Source of the DNA: Anaerolinea thermophila
Lineage (GTDB): Bacteria; Chloroflexota; Anaerolineae; Anaerolineales; Villigracilaceae
Assembly (NCBI GenBank): GCA_020722345.1
Contig: DYKZ01000010.1
Coordinates: 1-33,127 of the forward strand
Length of the DNA stretch: 33,127 nt
Direction of reading: 5' to 3'
Below the pieces are notes generated by a model that was not told the DNA's origin, searched no databases, and worked only from the letters and a program-made list of their open reading frames with translations. A program made the translations under genes and the position numbers. Of the stretch, positions 13,968-22,600 are shown piece by piece. The number at the start of each line of letters is the position of its first letter. The stretch's first letter is position 1.

Positions 13968-15127
13968 TGCGCATTCTTACCGTCCTTACCTACTACCGCC
14001 CTCATACCTCCGGCCTGACCATCTACGCCGAACGGTTGGCGCGCGCCTTTGCCCGGCGCGGCCACCAGGTCACGGTGATGACCGCGCAGTACGACAAGTT
14101 CCTGCCGCGCCAGGAGATGGTGGACGGCGTGAACGTGATCCGCGTCCCGGTGGCTGTGCGCGTCAGCAAGGGCGTCCTCGCCCCGACCTTCGGCCTGGTG
14201 GCCACCAAACTTGTCTGGCAGCACGACGTTGTCCATCTCCACCTGCCGCAGTTCGACGCGCCCGGCGTGGCCTTGCGCGCCCGGCTCTTCGGCAAGCCCG
14301 CCATCCTGACCTATCACTGCGACCTTGACCTGCCGCCCGGCTTGTTCAATCATTTTGTCAACACGGTGGTGCATTTCCAGAATCACATGGCCGGACTACT
14401 GGCCAACCATATCGTGACGTACACGCAGGATTACGCCGACCACTCGCCGTATCTCTCCCGCTACAAGCACAAACTGACGGCTTTTCTGCCGCCGGTGGAA
14501 CTGCCGCCCCCTCTCCCCGGCGCGGCGGAGACGTTTGCCGCTGCCCACCACACTCGCGAGCGGCGTCCGGTCATCGGCATGGCGGCGCGCTTTGCCGCCG
14601 AGAAGGGCGTGGAGGTGCTTCTCGACGCCCTGCCGCAGGTACTGGAGAAGTACCCGAATGCCCAGGTGCTGTTCGCAGGTCAATACGAGAATGTGCTGGG
14701 GGAGCAGGCCTACGCCGAACGGCTGATGCCGCGCATCCGCGAGTACCAGGCGCGGGGTCGGTGGACGTTCCTGGGCGTGCTTTCCCCGCAGGAGATGACC
14801 GCCTTCTACCCCAATCTCGACGCGCTGGTGGTCCCCTCGCTCAATTCCACCGAAGCCTTTGGGCTGGTGCAGGTGGAGGCGATGATGCACAACATCCCCT
14901 GTGTAGCCTCGGCCCTGCCGGGCGTGCGCCGACCGGTGCAGATGCATGGAATGGGCAAGGTCGTGCCGATTGGCAATTCGACGGCGCTGGCAGAGGCGCT
15001 GCTGGAGGTTTTCGCCGAGAAAGAAAAATACCGCTGCGATACAGCGGCGCTGGCAAGACTGTACGACCCTGATACCGTGGCGCAGGAGTACGAGAAGTTG
15101 TTTGAGAAGTTGAGTAGGACGAGATAA
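13967..15127 (+). CDS. GT4-family glycosyltransferase
   Basis: 386-aa GT-B-fold enzyme of family GT4, moving a sugar from a nucleotide donor onto a lipid or glycan acceptor at the inner face of the membrane. The N-terminal domain begins MRILTVLTYYRPHTSGLTIYAE, the usual GT4 opening with a glycine-containing loop. The C-terminal donor-binding domain starts near RPVIGMAARFAAEKGVEVLL and holds STEAFGLVQVEAM, the E-x7-E type signature, with E286 region binding the nucleotide sugar. No membrane segments. The stop codon lies in the loop of the 15114-15140 palindrome, facing the convergent toxin gene. The neighbouring methyltransferases and GT-C proteins suggest surface-glycan work; donor and acceptor are unknown. 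Confidence 0.92.
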   Translation: MRILTVLTYYRPHTSGLTIYAERLARAFARRGHQVTVMTAQYDKFLPRQEMVDGVNVIRVPVAVRVSKGVLAPTFGLVATKLVWQHDVVHLHLPQFDAPGVALRARLFGKPAILTYHCDLDLPPGLFNHFVNTVVHFQNHMAGLLANHIVTYTQDYADHSPYLSRYKHKLTAFLPPVELPPPLPGAAETFAAAHHTRERRPVIGMAARFAAEKGVEVLLDALPQVLEKYPNAQVLFAGQYENVLGEQAYAERLMPRIREYQARGRWTFLGVLSPQEMTAFYPNLDALVVPSLNSTEAFGLVQVEAMMHNIPCVASALPGVRRPVQMHGMGKVVPIGNSTALAEALLEVFAEKEKYRCDTAALARLYDPDTVAQEYEKLFEKLSRTR

Positions 15128-15140
15128 TCTCTCGTCCTAC
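15114..15140 (+). repeat. perfect palindromic hairpin between convergent genes
   Basis: Eleven-bp perfect stem GTAGGACGAGA (15114-15124) / TCTCGTCCTAC (15130-15140) with loop TAATC. It contains the stop codons of both the GT4 gene (TAA at 15125) and the toxin gene (minus-strand TAG at 15137). There is no T-run on either side, but so strong a stem could still end or protect both transcripts. It shares the plan GTAG-NN-CGAGA, 5-base loop, TCTCG with the hairpin at 6463-6483. Confidence 0.8.
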
Positions 15141-15535
15141 GGAATCACGTTGAACCCTTCGTCGCGGAAATGCTCATCGAAAGTAAACACCGTTTCCACC
15201 CCGATGTGGCGCATAGTCTCGAAGGCGGAGCAATCCACCAGGCTCAGGCCGCGGCGGCCGGCGGAGAGGAGATGGTCAACCGCTGCCCGATGCGCTTCCT
15301 CGTCCACCCATTCGACTTGCAAGAACGGCGATAGTTTTTCCAGGAAAGTCTGCACCTTATCCAACCCAAAGCGATTCTGGAACAGAGCGATGCTTTCTAC
15401 AAGAACGTAATTGTTGGCCGCCAGTTCGTGTCCTTCCCGCAGCAGTTGCTCCCACGTGCGGACAGCCTCCGTGTAATGGCTGTCCTCCCCGCAGGAAAGG
15501 GCGTAGAGGGCCGAGGTATCCACGAAGATCACCAT
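15137..15535 (-). CDS. vapC: PIN-domain toxin (VapC type)
   Basis: 132-aa PIN-fold ribonuclease, predicted toxin of a type II pair. The acidic metal-binding set is present: D6 in FVDTSAL, E47 in VLVES, D101 in SLVDCSAF and D120 in TFDEHF. Studied VapC toxins cut tRNA or rRNA; the target here is unknown. The start overlaps the end of the antitoxin gene by 7 bases, so they are translated as a pair. The pair faces the GT4 gene and lies inside the surface-glycan block. Confidence 0.9.
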   Translation of the reverse strand: MVIFVDTSALYALSCGEDSHYTEAVRTWEQLLREGHELAANNYVLVESIALFQNRFGLDKVQTFLEKLSPFLQVEWVDEEAHRAAVDHLLSAGRRGLSLVDCSAFETMRHIGVETVFTFDEHFRDEGFNVIP

Positions 15536-15804
15536 TGCCCGTAAATCCCCGCCAGGTATTTGTCATGATTTTCGGAAACGTCCGTCGCGCCATCCTTATC
15601 GTGGAAGGGTTCATTTTTCATCATCTCAACAAACTCTAGCGCCCGGCGGCGTTTCTCCTCCCGCTCGGCCTGCTTGTCCGTAGCCGCCACATACTGCGCC
15701 ACAGACTCGCGCACCAGTTTGGCGACAGACGTTTTCCTCGCCTTCGCCAGTTCTTTCAGCGCCTTGACCTGTTCCTCGGTCAGTTGAACCATCACGCGTT
15801 TCAT
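15529..15804 (-). CDS. vapB: ribbon-helix-helix antitoxin (VapB-like)
   Basis: 91-aa protein with an N-terminal ribbon-helix-helix DNA-binding motif (MVQLTEEQVKALKELAKARKTSVAKLVRESVAQYV, residues about 5-40, of the CopG/Arc type). A charged middle and a C-terminal tail (about 55-91) would wrap the toxin. It probably represses its own promoter with the toxin as corepressor. TTGGAG lies 8-9 bases before the ATG. Transcription is divergent from the methyltransferase at 15855, so both share about 50 bases of control DNA. Confidence 0.85.
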   Translation of the reverse strand: MKRVMVQLTEEQVKALKELAKARKTSVAKLVRESVAQYVAATDKQAEREEKRRRALEFVEMMKNEPFHDKDGATDVSENHDKYLAGIYGQW

Positions 15805-15819
15805 CGGTACGCTCCAAGC

Positions 15820-15852
15820 GCTATCATTTTTCGGAAAACTGCTATCATTATA
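15820..15852. promoter_or_regulatory. divergent control region with 21-bp spaced direct repeats
   Basis: GCTATCATT occurs at 15820-15828 and 15841-15849, exactly 21 bases apart (two helical turns), a spacing suitable for two ribbon-helix-helix dimers on one face. On the plus strand the second copy places TATCAT (15843-15848) 6 bases before the methyltransferase ATG. On the minus strand the same DNA reads TATAAT (15847-15852), about 40 bases before the antitoxin. So one segment may hold both -10 boxes and the antitoxin operator. Confidence 0.45.
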
Positions 15853-15854
15853 TC

Positions 15855-16634
15855 ATGCCTGACAAAGATTTCCTCTTTCTCCACCTGCGCGACCTGCCCT
15901 ACTTCCGCGCCCTGATCCGGGCGGTGGAAGCGGCCTTCTACCAGACCCTCGACCTGCCCGCCCCAACCCTGGACGTGGGCTGCGGCGACGGGCATTTCGC
16001 CTCCCTGACCTTCGACCGCTCCATTGACGTTGGCCTCGACCCCTGGCATGCCCCCATCCGCGAGGCGGCCCGGCGCGGGACCTACAGCCTGCTCGTCGAA
16101 GCGGACGCGGCCGCGGCCCCCTTTGCCGAGGCAACCTTCGCCTCCGCCTTCAGCAACTCCGTGCTGGAACACATCCCGCACATCGAAGCCGTGCTGGCTG
16201 ACGTGGCCCGCGTTCTGAAACCGGGCGCGCCGTTCTACTTCTGCGTGCCGAACGAACGTTACCTCTCCGCGTTGTCCATCTCGCGCCTGCTGGGGCGCGG
16301 CTACACGGAATGGTTCCGGCGCATCTCGCGCGTCCATCACGCCGACGGGCCGCAGGTCTGGGAAGCGCGGCTGGAGCGCGCCGGTCTTGAACTGGTACGC
16401 TGGTGGCACTACTTTTCCCCCTCTGCCATGCGCGTGTTAGAATGGGGACATTACTTCGGTCTGCCGTCGCTGATTGCCAAAAAAATGACCGGCAAGTGGA
16501 TCATCGCCCCGGCAAAGTGGAATCTCCGGCTGACGGAACACTTCGTCCGCCGCTATGCTTCCACAGAGCCGGTAGAAGACGGCACATTTACGTTTTATAT
16601 TGCCCGAAAAAAAATCCTCAATCCTCAATCATAA
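15855..16634 (+). CDS. class I SAM-dependent methyltransferase
   Basis: 259-aa Rossmann-fold methyltransferase (Methyltransf_11 type). SAM-binding motif I is LDVGCGDGHFA (about residues 36-46), followed by D57 region (VGLDPW), and the post-motif strand NSVLEHIPHIEAVLADVARVLKPGAPFYF. The C-terminal third is specific to the protein and gives no substrate. The start ATG sits 6 bases after a TATCAT box and has no ribosome binding site, so it may be leaderless. The last codons and stop lie in a heptamer array. It is followed 8 bases later by another methyltransferase, suggesting a pair acting on the same glycan or lipid product. Confidence 0.88.
   Translation: MPDKDFLFLHLRDLPYFRALIRAVEAAFYQTLDLPAPTLDVGCGDGHFASLTFDRSIDVGLDPWHAPIREAARRGTYSLLVEADAAAAPFAEATFASAFSNSVLEHIPHIEAVLADVARVLKPGAPFYFCVPNERYLSALSISRLLGRGYTEWFRRISRVHHADGPQVWEARLERAGLELVRWWHYFSPSAMRVLEWGHYFGLPSLIAKKMTGKWIIAPAKWNLRLTEHFVRRYASTEPVEDGTFTFYIARKKILNPQS
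16614..16634 (+). repeat. heptamer array at the methyltransferase stop
   Basis: ATCCTCA, ATCCTCA, ATCATAA: the array encodes the C-terminal residues LNPQS and provides the TAA. The start codon of the next gene is 8 bases on. Confidence 0.75.
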
Positions 16635-16642
16635 ATTGCTCC

Positions 16643-17356
16643 ATGCCCTTCGACGAAAACTACTTCTCCACCCACACCTACAAAGACGTCTCATTCGCCA
16701 AATACAGCCAGTACTGGTGGTCGAACCGTTTTTACGCCATTATGGCGCGGCGCTACGGGCAGCGCGGGACGCGCCTGCTGGAAATCGGCTCCGGGCTGGG
16801 ACATCTCGTCGGGCAGTTGGAAGATTCGTTCCAAACCTTTGCCTCGGATGTGAACCATTGGGCGCTGAAACGATCGTTGAATGTCGCACGTCAAACGTCG
16901 CATGTCGCCTCGAGCGCGGAGGAACTTCCGTTCAAAGATGGGACGTTCGACGTTGTCATCATCAAGCATGTCGTCGAACATCTTCCTCGCCCGGAGCGCG
17001 CCATTGCCGAGATTGGCCGCGTCACCGCGCCGGGCGGGACGCTCATCCTCGCCACGCCGAACCTTTCATCCCTGCTCAAGCCGTGGAAGGGCGAGCGCTG
17101 GATTGGCTACCAGGACCCGACGCACATCGCGCTCAAACCGCCGGAAGAGTGGCTGGCGATGATGCGCGGCGCGGGCTTCTGCCCCCTGCGCGTCTTCTCG
17201 GATGGCTTCTGGGATGCACCCTATATCAAGTTTGTGCCGAAATCCCTCCAAAAACTGTTTTTCGGCGCGCCGGGGGGCTTTCAGGCCATTACCGGAATCC
17301 CCTTTTTGCCGCTAAAATGGGGGGAAAGCCTGATTGCCATCGCTCGCAAAGAGTAA
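16643..17356 (+). CDS. class I SAM-dependent methyltransferase
   Basis: 237-aa methyltransferase. Motif I is LLEIGSGLGHLVGQL (about residues 43-57), D68 region (ASDVNHWAL) and the motif IV stretch GTFDVVIIKHVVEHLPRPERAIAEI (about 100-124) fit the UbiE/Methyltransf_11 group. ATG 16643 is chosen over upstream in-frame starts because those would lie far inside the previous gene. The residues VARQTSHVAS (about 82-91) come from a heptamer array at 16883-16910, in the loop before the acidic strand. No ribosome binding site precedes the ATG. Substrate unknown; context suggests glycan or lipid modification. Confidence 0.87.
   Translation: MPFDENYFSTHTYKDVSFAKYSQYWWSNRFYAIMARRYGQRGTRLLEIGSGLGHLVGQLEDSFQTFASDVNHWALKRSLNVARQTSHVASSAEELPFKDGTFDVVIIKHVVEHLPRPERAIAEIGRVTAPGGTLILATPNLSSLLKPWKGERWIGYQDPTHIALKPPEEWLAMMRGAGFCPLRVFSDGFWDAPYIKFVPKSLQKLFFGAPGGFQAITGIPFLPLKWGESLIAIARKE
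16883..16910 (+). repeat. heptamer array inside the second methyltransferase
   Basis: GTCGCAC, GTCAAAC, GTCGCAT, GTCGCCT, read in frame. One of the clearest arrays inside a coding region. Confidence 0.75.
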
Positions 17357-17364
17357 ATATCCCA

Positions 17365-17412
17365 ACGTGTGAACGTTCGAACCTGTCAACGTGTAAACGT
17401 ATCAACGTGGAG
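17365..17412 (+). repeat. octamer array before the GT39-like gene
   Basis: Six 8-bp units: ACGTGTGA, ACGTTCGA, ACCTGTCA, ACGTGTAA, ACGTATCA, ACGTGGAG. They fill nearly all of the 60-base gap between methyltransferase stop and the next start. The last unit contains GGAG, 4 bases before the ATG at 17417, so the array itself carries the ribosome binding site of the downstream gene. Confidence 0.8.
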
Positions 17413-17416
17413 ATGA

Positions 17417-19606
17417 ATGGAAGAGCCAAGCGTTCTTGATTATCTCAAATCGAAACTGAAGTTCTGGGAAAAGGGGAACAAGATTGAAATTCCCTCCGAA
17501 GAGGAAGCGGGAACCGCGGCGGCCGAACCTGTTCAGCCGCCGGAACAGCCCTCGGTCTCGGCGGAGCAACTCGAAACACCGGCAGCCGAGCCGCTAAAAC
17601 GTCCGCCGTTCGATTGGACGAAATTCCCCTGGCGCGCCCTCCTGGCGCTGGTCTTCATCCTCTTCGCCCAACGGACGTTCGAGCCGTCCGAGAACCGCGC
17701 TGCCGCTCCCGGCTTGTTCTTGTATGCCATCGGCCTGGCCTGGCTGGTGCTGGCCTTCCTGCGCGGGGAGTGGAAACCGGCCGATTTGGCGGAGGCAGGC
17801 GCCGGGTCCGATACGCTGCGGGCGCGAGCCATCCCCCTGGCGCTGGCGGGCGTCTTATCCGTTGTGGCATTTGCTTTCCTGGGCAACAACATGTTCACGC
17901 TGCTCAATGTCACCCTCTGGCTGGCGGCGCTGGCCTGTTTCATCTGGGCGTTCTGGGTTGAACAACCGGATCGCGAACCATGGTGGCAGCGCGCCTGGCG
18001 TACCCTGGCAAGCAGCGAATGGCGCATCTCCATCACCCGCCGGAGCCTGCTCGTGCTGGCCGTGATCGGCCTGGTGGTCTTCTTCCGCGTCCACAATCTC
18101 GGCGGCGTGCCGTCCGAGCCGTTCAGCGACCACGCCGAGAAGATCCTGGATGTGTACGATGTGACCCAGGGACAGACGAGCATCTTCTTCCCGCGCAATA
18201 CCGGGCGGGAGGCCATCCAGATGTACCTGACCGTAGCGGTGGCCTGGCTGTTTGGCACGGGGCTGTCGTTCCTGAGCCTGAAGATCGGCACGGTGCTGTG
18301 CGGGCTGGCGACCCTGCCTTATATCTACCTGCTTGCCAAAGAATTGGGGGGCAAACGGGTTGCTTTGCTGGCCCTGCTCTTCGCCGGGATCGCCTACTGG
18401 CCGAATGTCATTTCACGCGCCGGCCTGCGCTTCCCGCTCTATCCGCTGTTCGTCGCGCCGACGCTTTTTTATCTCCTCCGCGGCCTGCGGACGCGCAACC
18501 GCAACGATTTCATCCTCTCCGGCATCGCCCTCGGCATCGGCTTGCACGGCTACAGCCCCATCCGCATCCTGCCGTTCGTGGTGGTGATTGCCATCCTCCT
18601 GTACCTGCTGCACCGCCAGTCGCAGGGAGCGCGCAAGCAGGCAGTTATCTGGTTGGTCATCCTGGCTTCGGCCTCGCTGGTGGTCTTCCTGCCGTTGCTG
18701 CGTTTATGGCTCGAATACCCCGACCTGTTCGGCTACCGGGCATTTTCGCGCCTCGGCAGCACCGAAACGCCGCTCCCCGGCCCGGCCTGGCAGGTTTTCT
18801 TCTCGAACCTGTGGAACGCCCTCAAAATGTTCAACTGGGACGACGGCGAGATCTGGGTCCATTCGGTGACTCACCGCCCGGCGCTGGACGTGGTCACGGG
18901 AGCGCTGTTCCTGGCGGGCGTCGTCCTGCTGCTTGTCCGCTACGTCCGCTCCCGGAACTGGACCGACCTGTTCCTCCTGCTTTCGGTGCCGCTGCTACAA
19001 CTGCCGTCCATCCTCTCGCTGGCTTATCCCGGCGAGAACCCGGCTCTCAACCGGGCGGGCGGCGCGCTGGTGCCGGTTTTCGTCATCGTGGCGCTGGCGC
19101 TGGATGGACTGTGGACCGGCCTCCGGTCCCGCTTGACCGGACGGGGCGGCGCGATCCTGACCTGGAGCCTGATGCTGGTCCTTGCCGCCTGGTCCTCCTT
19201 CCAGAATTATGATCTGGTCTTCCGGCAGTATGCCCGCCAGTTCGACGGCGGGGCGTGGAATTCGTCCGAGATGGGCGCGGTCATCGAGCAGTTCGGCCTG
19301 ATCTACGGCGAAACGGACACGGTCTGGATTGTGCCGTATCCTTACTGGGTGGACACGCGCCTGCCGGGCGTCTGGGCGGGCATCCCAAACCGCGATTTTG
19401 CTGCCTGGCCGGAGCAGTTGGAGACTACACTGGAGGTCTCCGGGCCGAAGTTGTTCATTCTGAATGTCGAAGACGCCTCCAGCCTGGCGCGCTTGCAGGA
19501 ACTCTATCCGCAGGGGACATGCAGCCGTTTTGTCTCGGAAACCGGGCTGGAAGGCAAGGATTTCCTGATTTACTTTGTCCCTCCGGCAGCCGCAGGTGAA
19601 CAATGA
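17417..19606 (+). CDS. GT39-like GT-C membrane glycosyltransferase
   Basis: 729-aa integral membrane protein. Residues about 1-75 are soluble, acidic and Pro-rich (cytoplasmic tail). About ten or more hydrophobic helices follow, with the first long outside loop holding GGVPSEPFSDHAEKILDV (about 230-247). That acidic SDHAE segment is the place of the catalytic acids in GT-C enzymes such as ArnT and protein mannosyltransferases, which use polyprenyl-phosphate sugars. A C-terminal outside domain of about 130 residues ends VEDASSLARLQELYP…FLIYF. Stop and next start overlap as ATGA. It probably transfers sugars outside the membrane to lipid, glycan or protein. Confidence 0.85.
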   Translation: MEEPSVLDYLKSKLKFWEKGNKIEIPSEEEAGTAAAEPVQPPEQPSVSAEQLETPAAEPLKRPPFDWTKFPWRALLALVFILFAQRTFEPSENRAAAPGLFLYAIGLAWLVLAFLRGEWKPADLAEAGAGSDTLRARAIPLALAGVLSVVAFAFLGNNMFTLLNVTLWLAALACFIWAFWVEQPDREPWWQRAWRTLASSEWRISITRRSLLVLAVIGLVVFFRVHNLGGVPSEPFSDHAEKILDVYDVTQGQTSIFFPRNTGREAIQMYLTVAVAWLFGTGLSFLSLKIGTVLCGLATLPYIYLLAKELGGKRVALLALLFAGIAYWPNVISRAGLRFPLYPLFVAPTLFYLLRGLRTRNRNDFILSGIALGIGLHGYSPIRILPFVVVIAILLYLLHRQSQGARKQAVIWLVILASASLVVFLPLLRLWLEYPDLFGYRAFSRLGSTETPLPGPAWQVFFSNLWNALKMFNWDDGEIWVHSVTHRPALDVVTGALFLAGVVLLLVRYVRSRNWTDLFLLLSVPLLQLPSILSLAYPGENPALNRAGGALVPVFVIVALALDGLWTGLRSRLTGRGGAILTWSLMLVLAAWSSFQNYDLVFRQYARQFDGGAWNSSEMGAVIEQFGLIYGETDTVWIVPYPYWVDTRLPGVWAGIPNRDFAAWPEQLETTLEVSGPKLFILNVEDASSLARLQELYPQGTCSRFVSETGLEGKDFLIYFVPPAAAGEQ

Positions 19607-22600
19607 TGAACGCAGAGCCTATGGATAAGCCCAAAGAAAAATTTACCTGGCTGTACGATATTTTGCTCCTGCTCGTGCTGGCGCTGGCGGCCTTTTTGCG
19701 TTTCACCGGCAGCGGCTGGGGCGAACTCCAGCACCAGCACCCGGACGAGTTGTTCCTGACCTCCGTCACGTACAACATCGCCCTGCCCGGCACGGACCCG
19801 GCGGTGCTGGGCGCGCCGCCCACCGCCGCGACGGCTCCCTGGCGCGCCAATTACCCGACCGTCTATCACGACTGCACAGAATGGGGCGGTTATTTCAGCA
19901 CGGCCTGCTCGCCGCTCAACCCGCACAACCGCGGCGACGCTTTCTATACCTACGGCGACCTGCCTATTTTCATGGTGCGGACTCTGGCCGAATGGAGCGG
20001 CCAACTGGACAACCTGAAACTCTTCGGGCGGCAGATGTCGGCCGCGGCGGATCTGGTCACCGTCTTCCTGCTCTATCTGACCGCGGCGCGTCTCTATAAC
20101 CGGCGCGTGGCCCTGCTGGCGGCGGCTTTCTCGGCCCTGGTCGTCATGCAAATCCAGCAGTCGCATTTCTACACCACCGACAACTTTGCCGTCACCTTCA
20201 TGACCCTGGCGGCGTATCTGGCAGTCTTGATTGTGACGGAAAGAGAACCGGCTGGTGACCCTGAGTCTCTTCCTCTTCGACATTCCGCCTTACACGCCGC
20301 GCTTCGCAGCCGCCTCTTCTGGTTCAGCGTTCTCTTCGGGATTGCCTTCGGGATGGCGATGGCCTGCAAGGTCAATGCCGCGCCGCTGGCCTTGCTCTTG
20401 CCGCTGGCGTTCTTCATCCGTTCCTGGAAACGCGGCGAGGCGCTGTCCCATGAAAAATGGACGCTCATCCTGCTCTCGCTGTTGGCAGGCGGCCTCTTTG
20501 CCATCCTGTCGTTCCGCGTCTTCCAGCCGTATGCTTTCGACGGTTTGGGGCTGAATCCGGCTTGGCTGGCAAATATCCGTGAACAGCGGGCGCAGGCCAC
20601 ACCCAACTCCGACCTGCCCTGGAACCTGCAATGGGCGCGGCGGACGCATCTCTACTCCTTCGAGAACCTGACCGTTTGGGGACTCGGCCTGCCGCTCGGT
20701 ATCCTTTCCTGGATCGGTTTCCTGTGGATGGGATGGCGCAGCCTCAAAGGCGAGTGGCGTCAGCACCTCCTGCTTTGGTCGTGGACGGCGCTCTACTTCG
20801 CTTGGCAGTCGCTCCAGTACAACCCCACCATGCGCTACCAACTGCCCATCTACCCCTTCCTGGCGATGATGGCGGCCTGGTTTATCATCTGGCTATGGGA
20901 TAAAGGGAAACAAACGACCGATCGAAAAGTGTGGTCCATCGTCTATCGTCTATCGTCTGCTGTTGCCGGCATTTTTGTGCTTCTGGCGACGGCGGGCTGG
21001 GCGTTTGCCTTTGCGAGCACCTACACCCGCGACGAGCCGCGCATTGCCGCATCGGAGTGGATTTACCAGAACGTTCCCGGTCCCATCAACCTGCAAATCC
21101 AGGCCCCGGAAGGAGGGGAATATCAGCAGCCCCTGCCTTTCCTGACCGGGATACAGGTCCAGGCCGGAATCCCCTACCAGTCGGCGTTCGTGGCCTACGA
21201 AGACGGCGCCTTGACCTCGGTCCTGCTCCTGCACGTGGCCGATTCTGCCCTCTCCGGCACCCAGACCCTCATCCTGCGCCTCGCCACCGCCCCGGACCCG
21301 CTGCCGGAGCAAATCCTCGCCTCGGCCTCCGTAACGGCGGACTTTGCCCCCCGCGCCGACCCGCGCGGCGAACCTGTCAGCCTGATCTTCGATTCACCGG
21401 CGGCCCTGGTCAACGGGCAGACGTATTTCCTCGTCTTCGAGACCTCCGGCGGCTCTCTGACCCTCTCCGGCTCGGCAGTGGTCAACGAGACCGATTACGA
21501 TTTCACCCTGCCCTTCCGCATTAACGGCTACGACGGCTTCGGCGGCCTCTATCGCGGCGACCTGAATCTGCAAGTCTACTGGCCTGATAACGCCGATAAA
21601 CTGGCGCGCTTCCTGTACACGCTGGATGAAGGCGATTACATCCTCATCCCCACCAATCACCAATACGCCCAGATCACGCGCCTGCCGGAGCGTTACCCGC
21701 TGACGACCGAATACTACCGCGCCCTCATCGGCTGCCCGGCGGAGGAGAACATCATCCGGTGCTACCGCGTGGCCGAACCGGGCATGTTCCAGGGCGAACT
21801 CGGCTTCGACTTGGTGGCGGTGTTCACCAACTACCCGACGCTGGGGCCGCTGGTCATCAACGACCAGGCGGCGGAGGAAGCCTTCACTTTCTACGACCAT
21901 CCCAAGGTACTCATCTTCAAGAAAAGCGCCGACTACGACCCGGCGCGAGTGCAAGCCCTCCTCGGCGCGGTGGACTTGAGCAGCGTTGTCCAGCTCCTGC
22001 CCGGCCAGGCCGACGATTACAAAGGCCTGATGCTCTCGGAAGAACAGGCCGCCATCCAGCAGGCAGGCGGCACCTGGTCGGACCTCTTCGACCGCGCCGC
22101 CCTGTTGAACAAGTATCCCGGCCTGGGGCTGGTGGTCTGGTACCTGCTCATCTTTCTCGTTGGACTGTTCGCCTTCCCCGTCGTCCGCGCTGCCCTGCCC
22201 GGCCTGGCCGATAACGGTTATCCCCTGGCGCGCGCCGCCGGTCTGTTGCTGTGGGCCTGGCTGGTCTGGCTGGCCGGTTCGAACGGAATCCCCTTCAGCG
22301 GGACGACCATCGGCATCGCCCTCGGGCTGGTAGCGCTGGTTGGGGCGTGGCAGGCCTGGCGTCAACGCGCCGCGCTGAAAGAAGAGTGGGGCCGCCGCTG
22401 GAAGTTGTACCTGTTCCTCGAACTCCTGTTCCTGTCCTTCTTTCTGCTCGACCTGTTCATCCGCCTCGCCAACCCCGACCTGTGGCATCCATCCAAAGGC
22501 GGCGAGCGCCCGATGAACATGGCTCAGTTGAACGCCGTGCTGAGAAGTACGATCTTCCCGCCCTACGATGCCTGGTTCGCGGGCGGTTACATCAACTACT

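Noticed and set aside
16403-16642. Upstream extension of the second methyltransferase (start at 16403)
   Set aside because: It would overlap 232 bases of the first methyltransferase in another frame. The extra sequence has no domain similarity, while ATG 16643 gives a normal methyltransferase.
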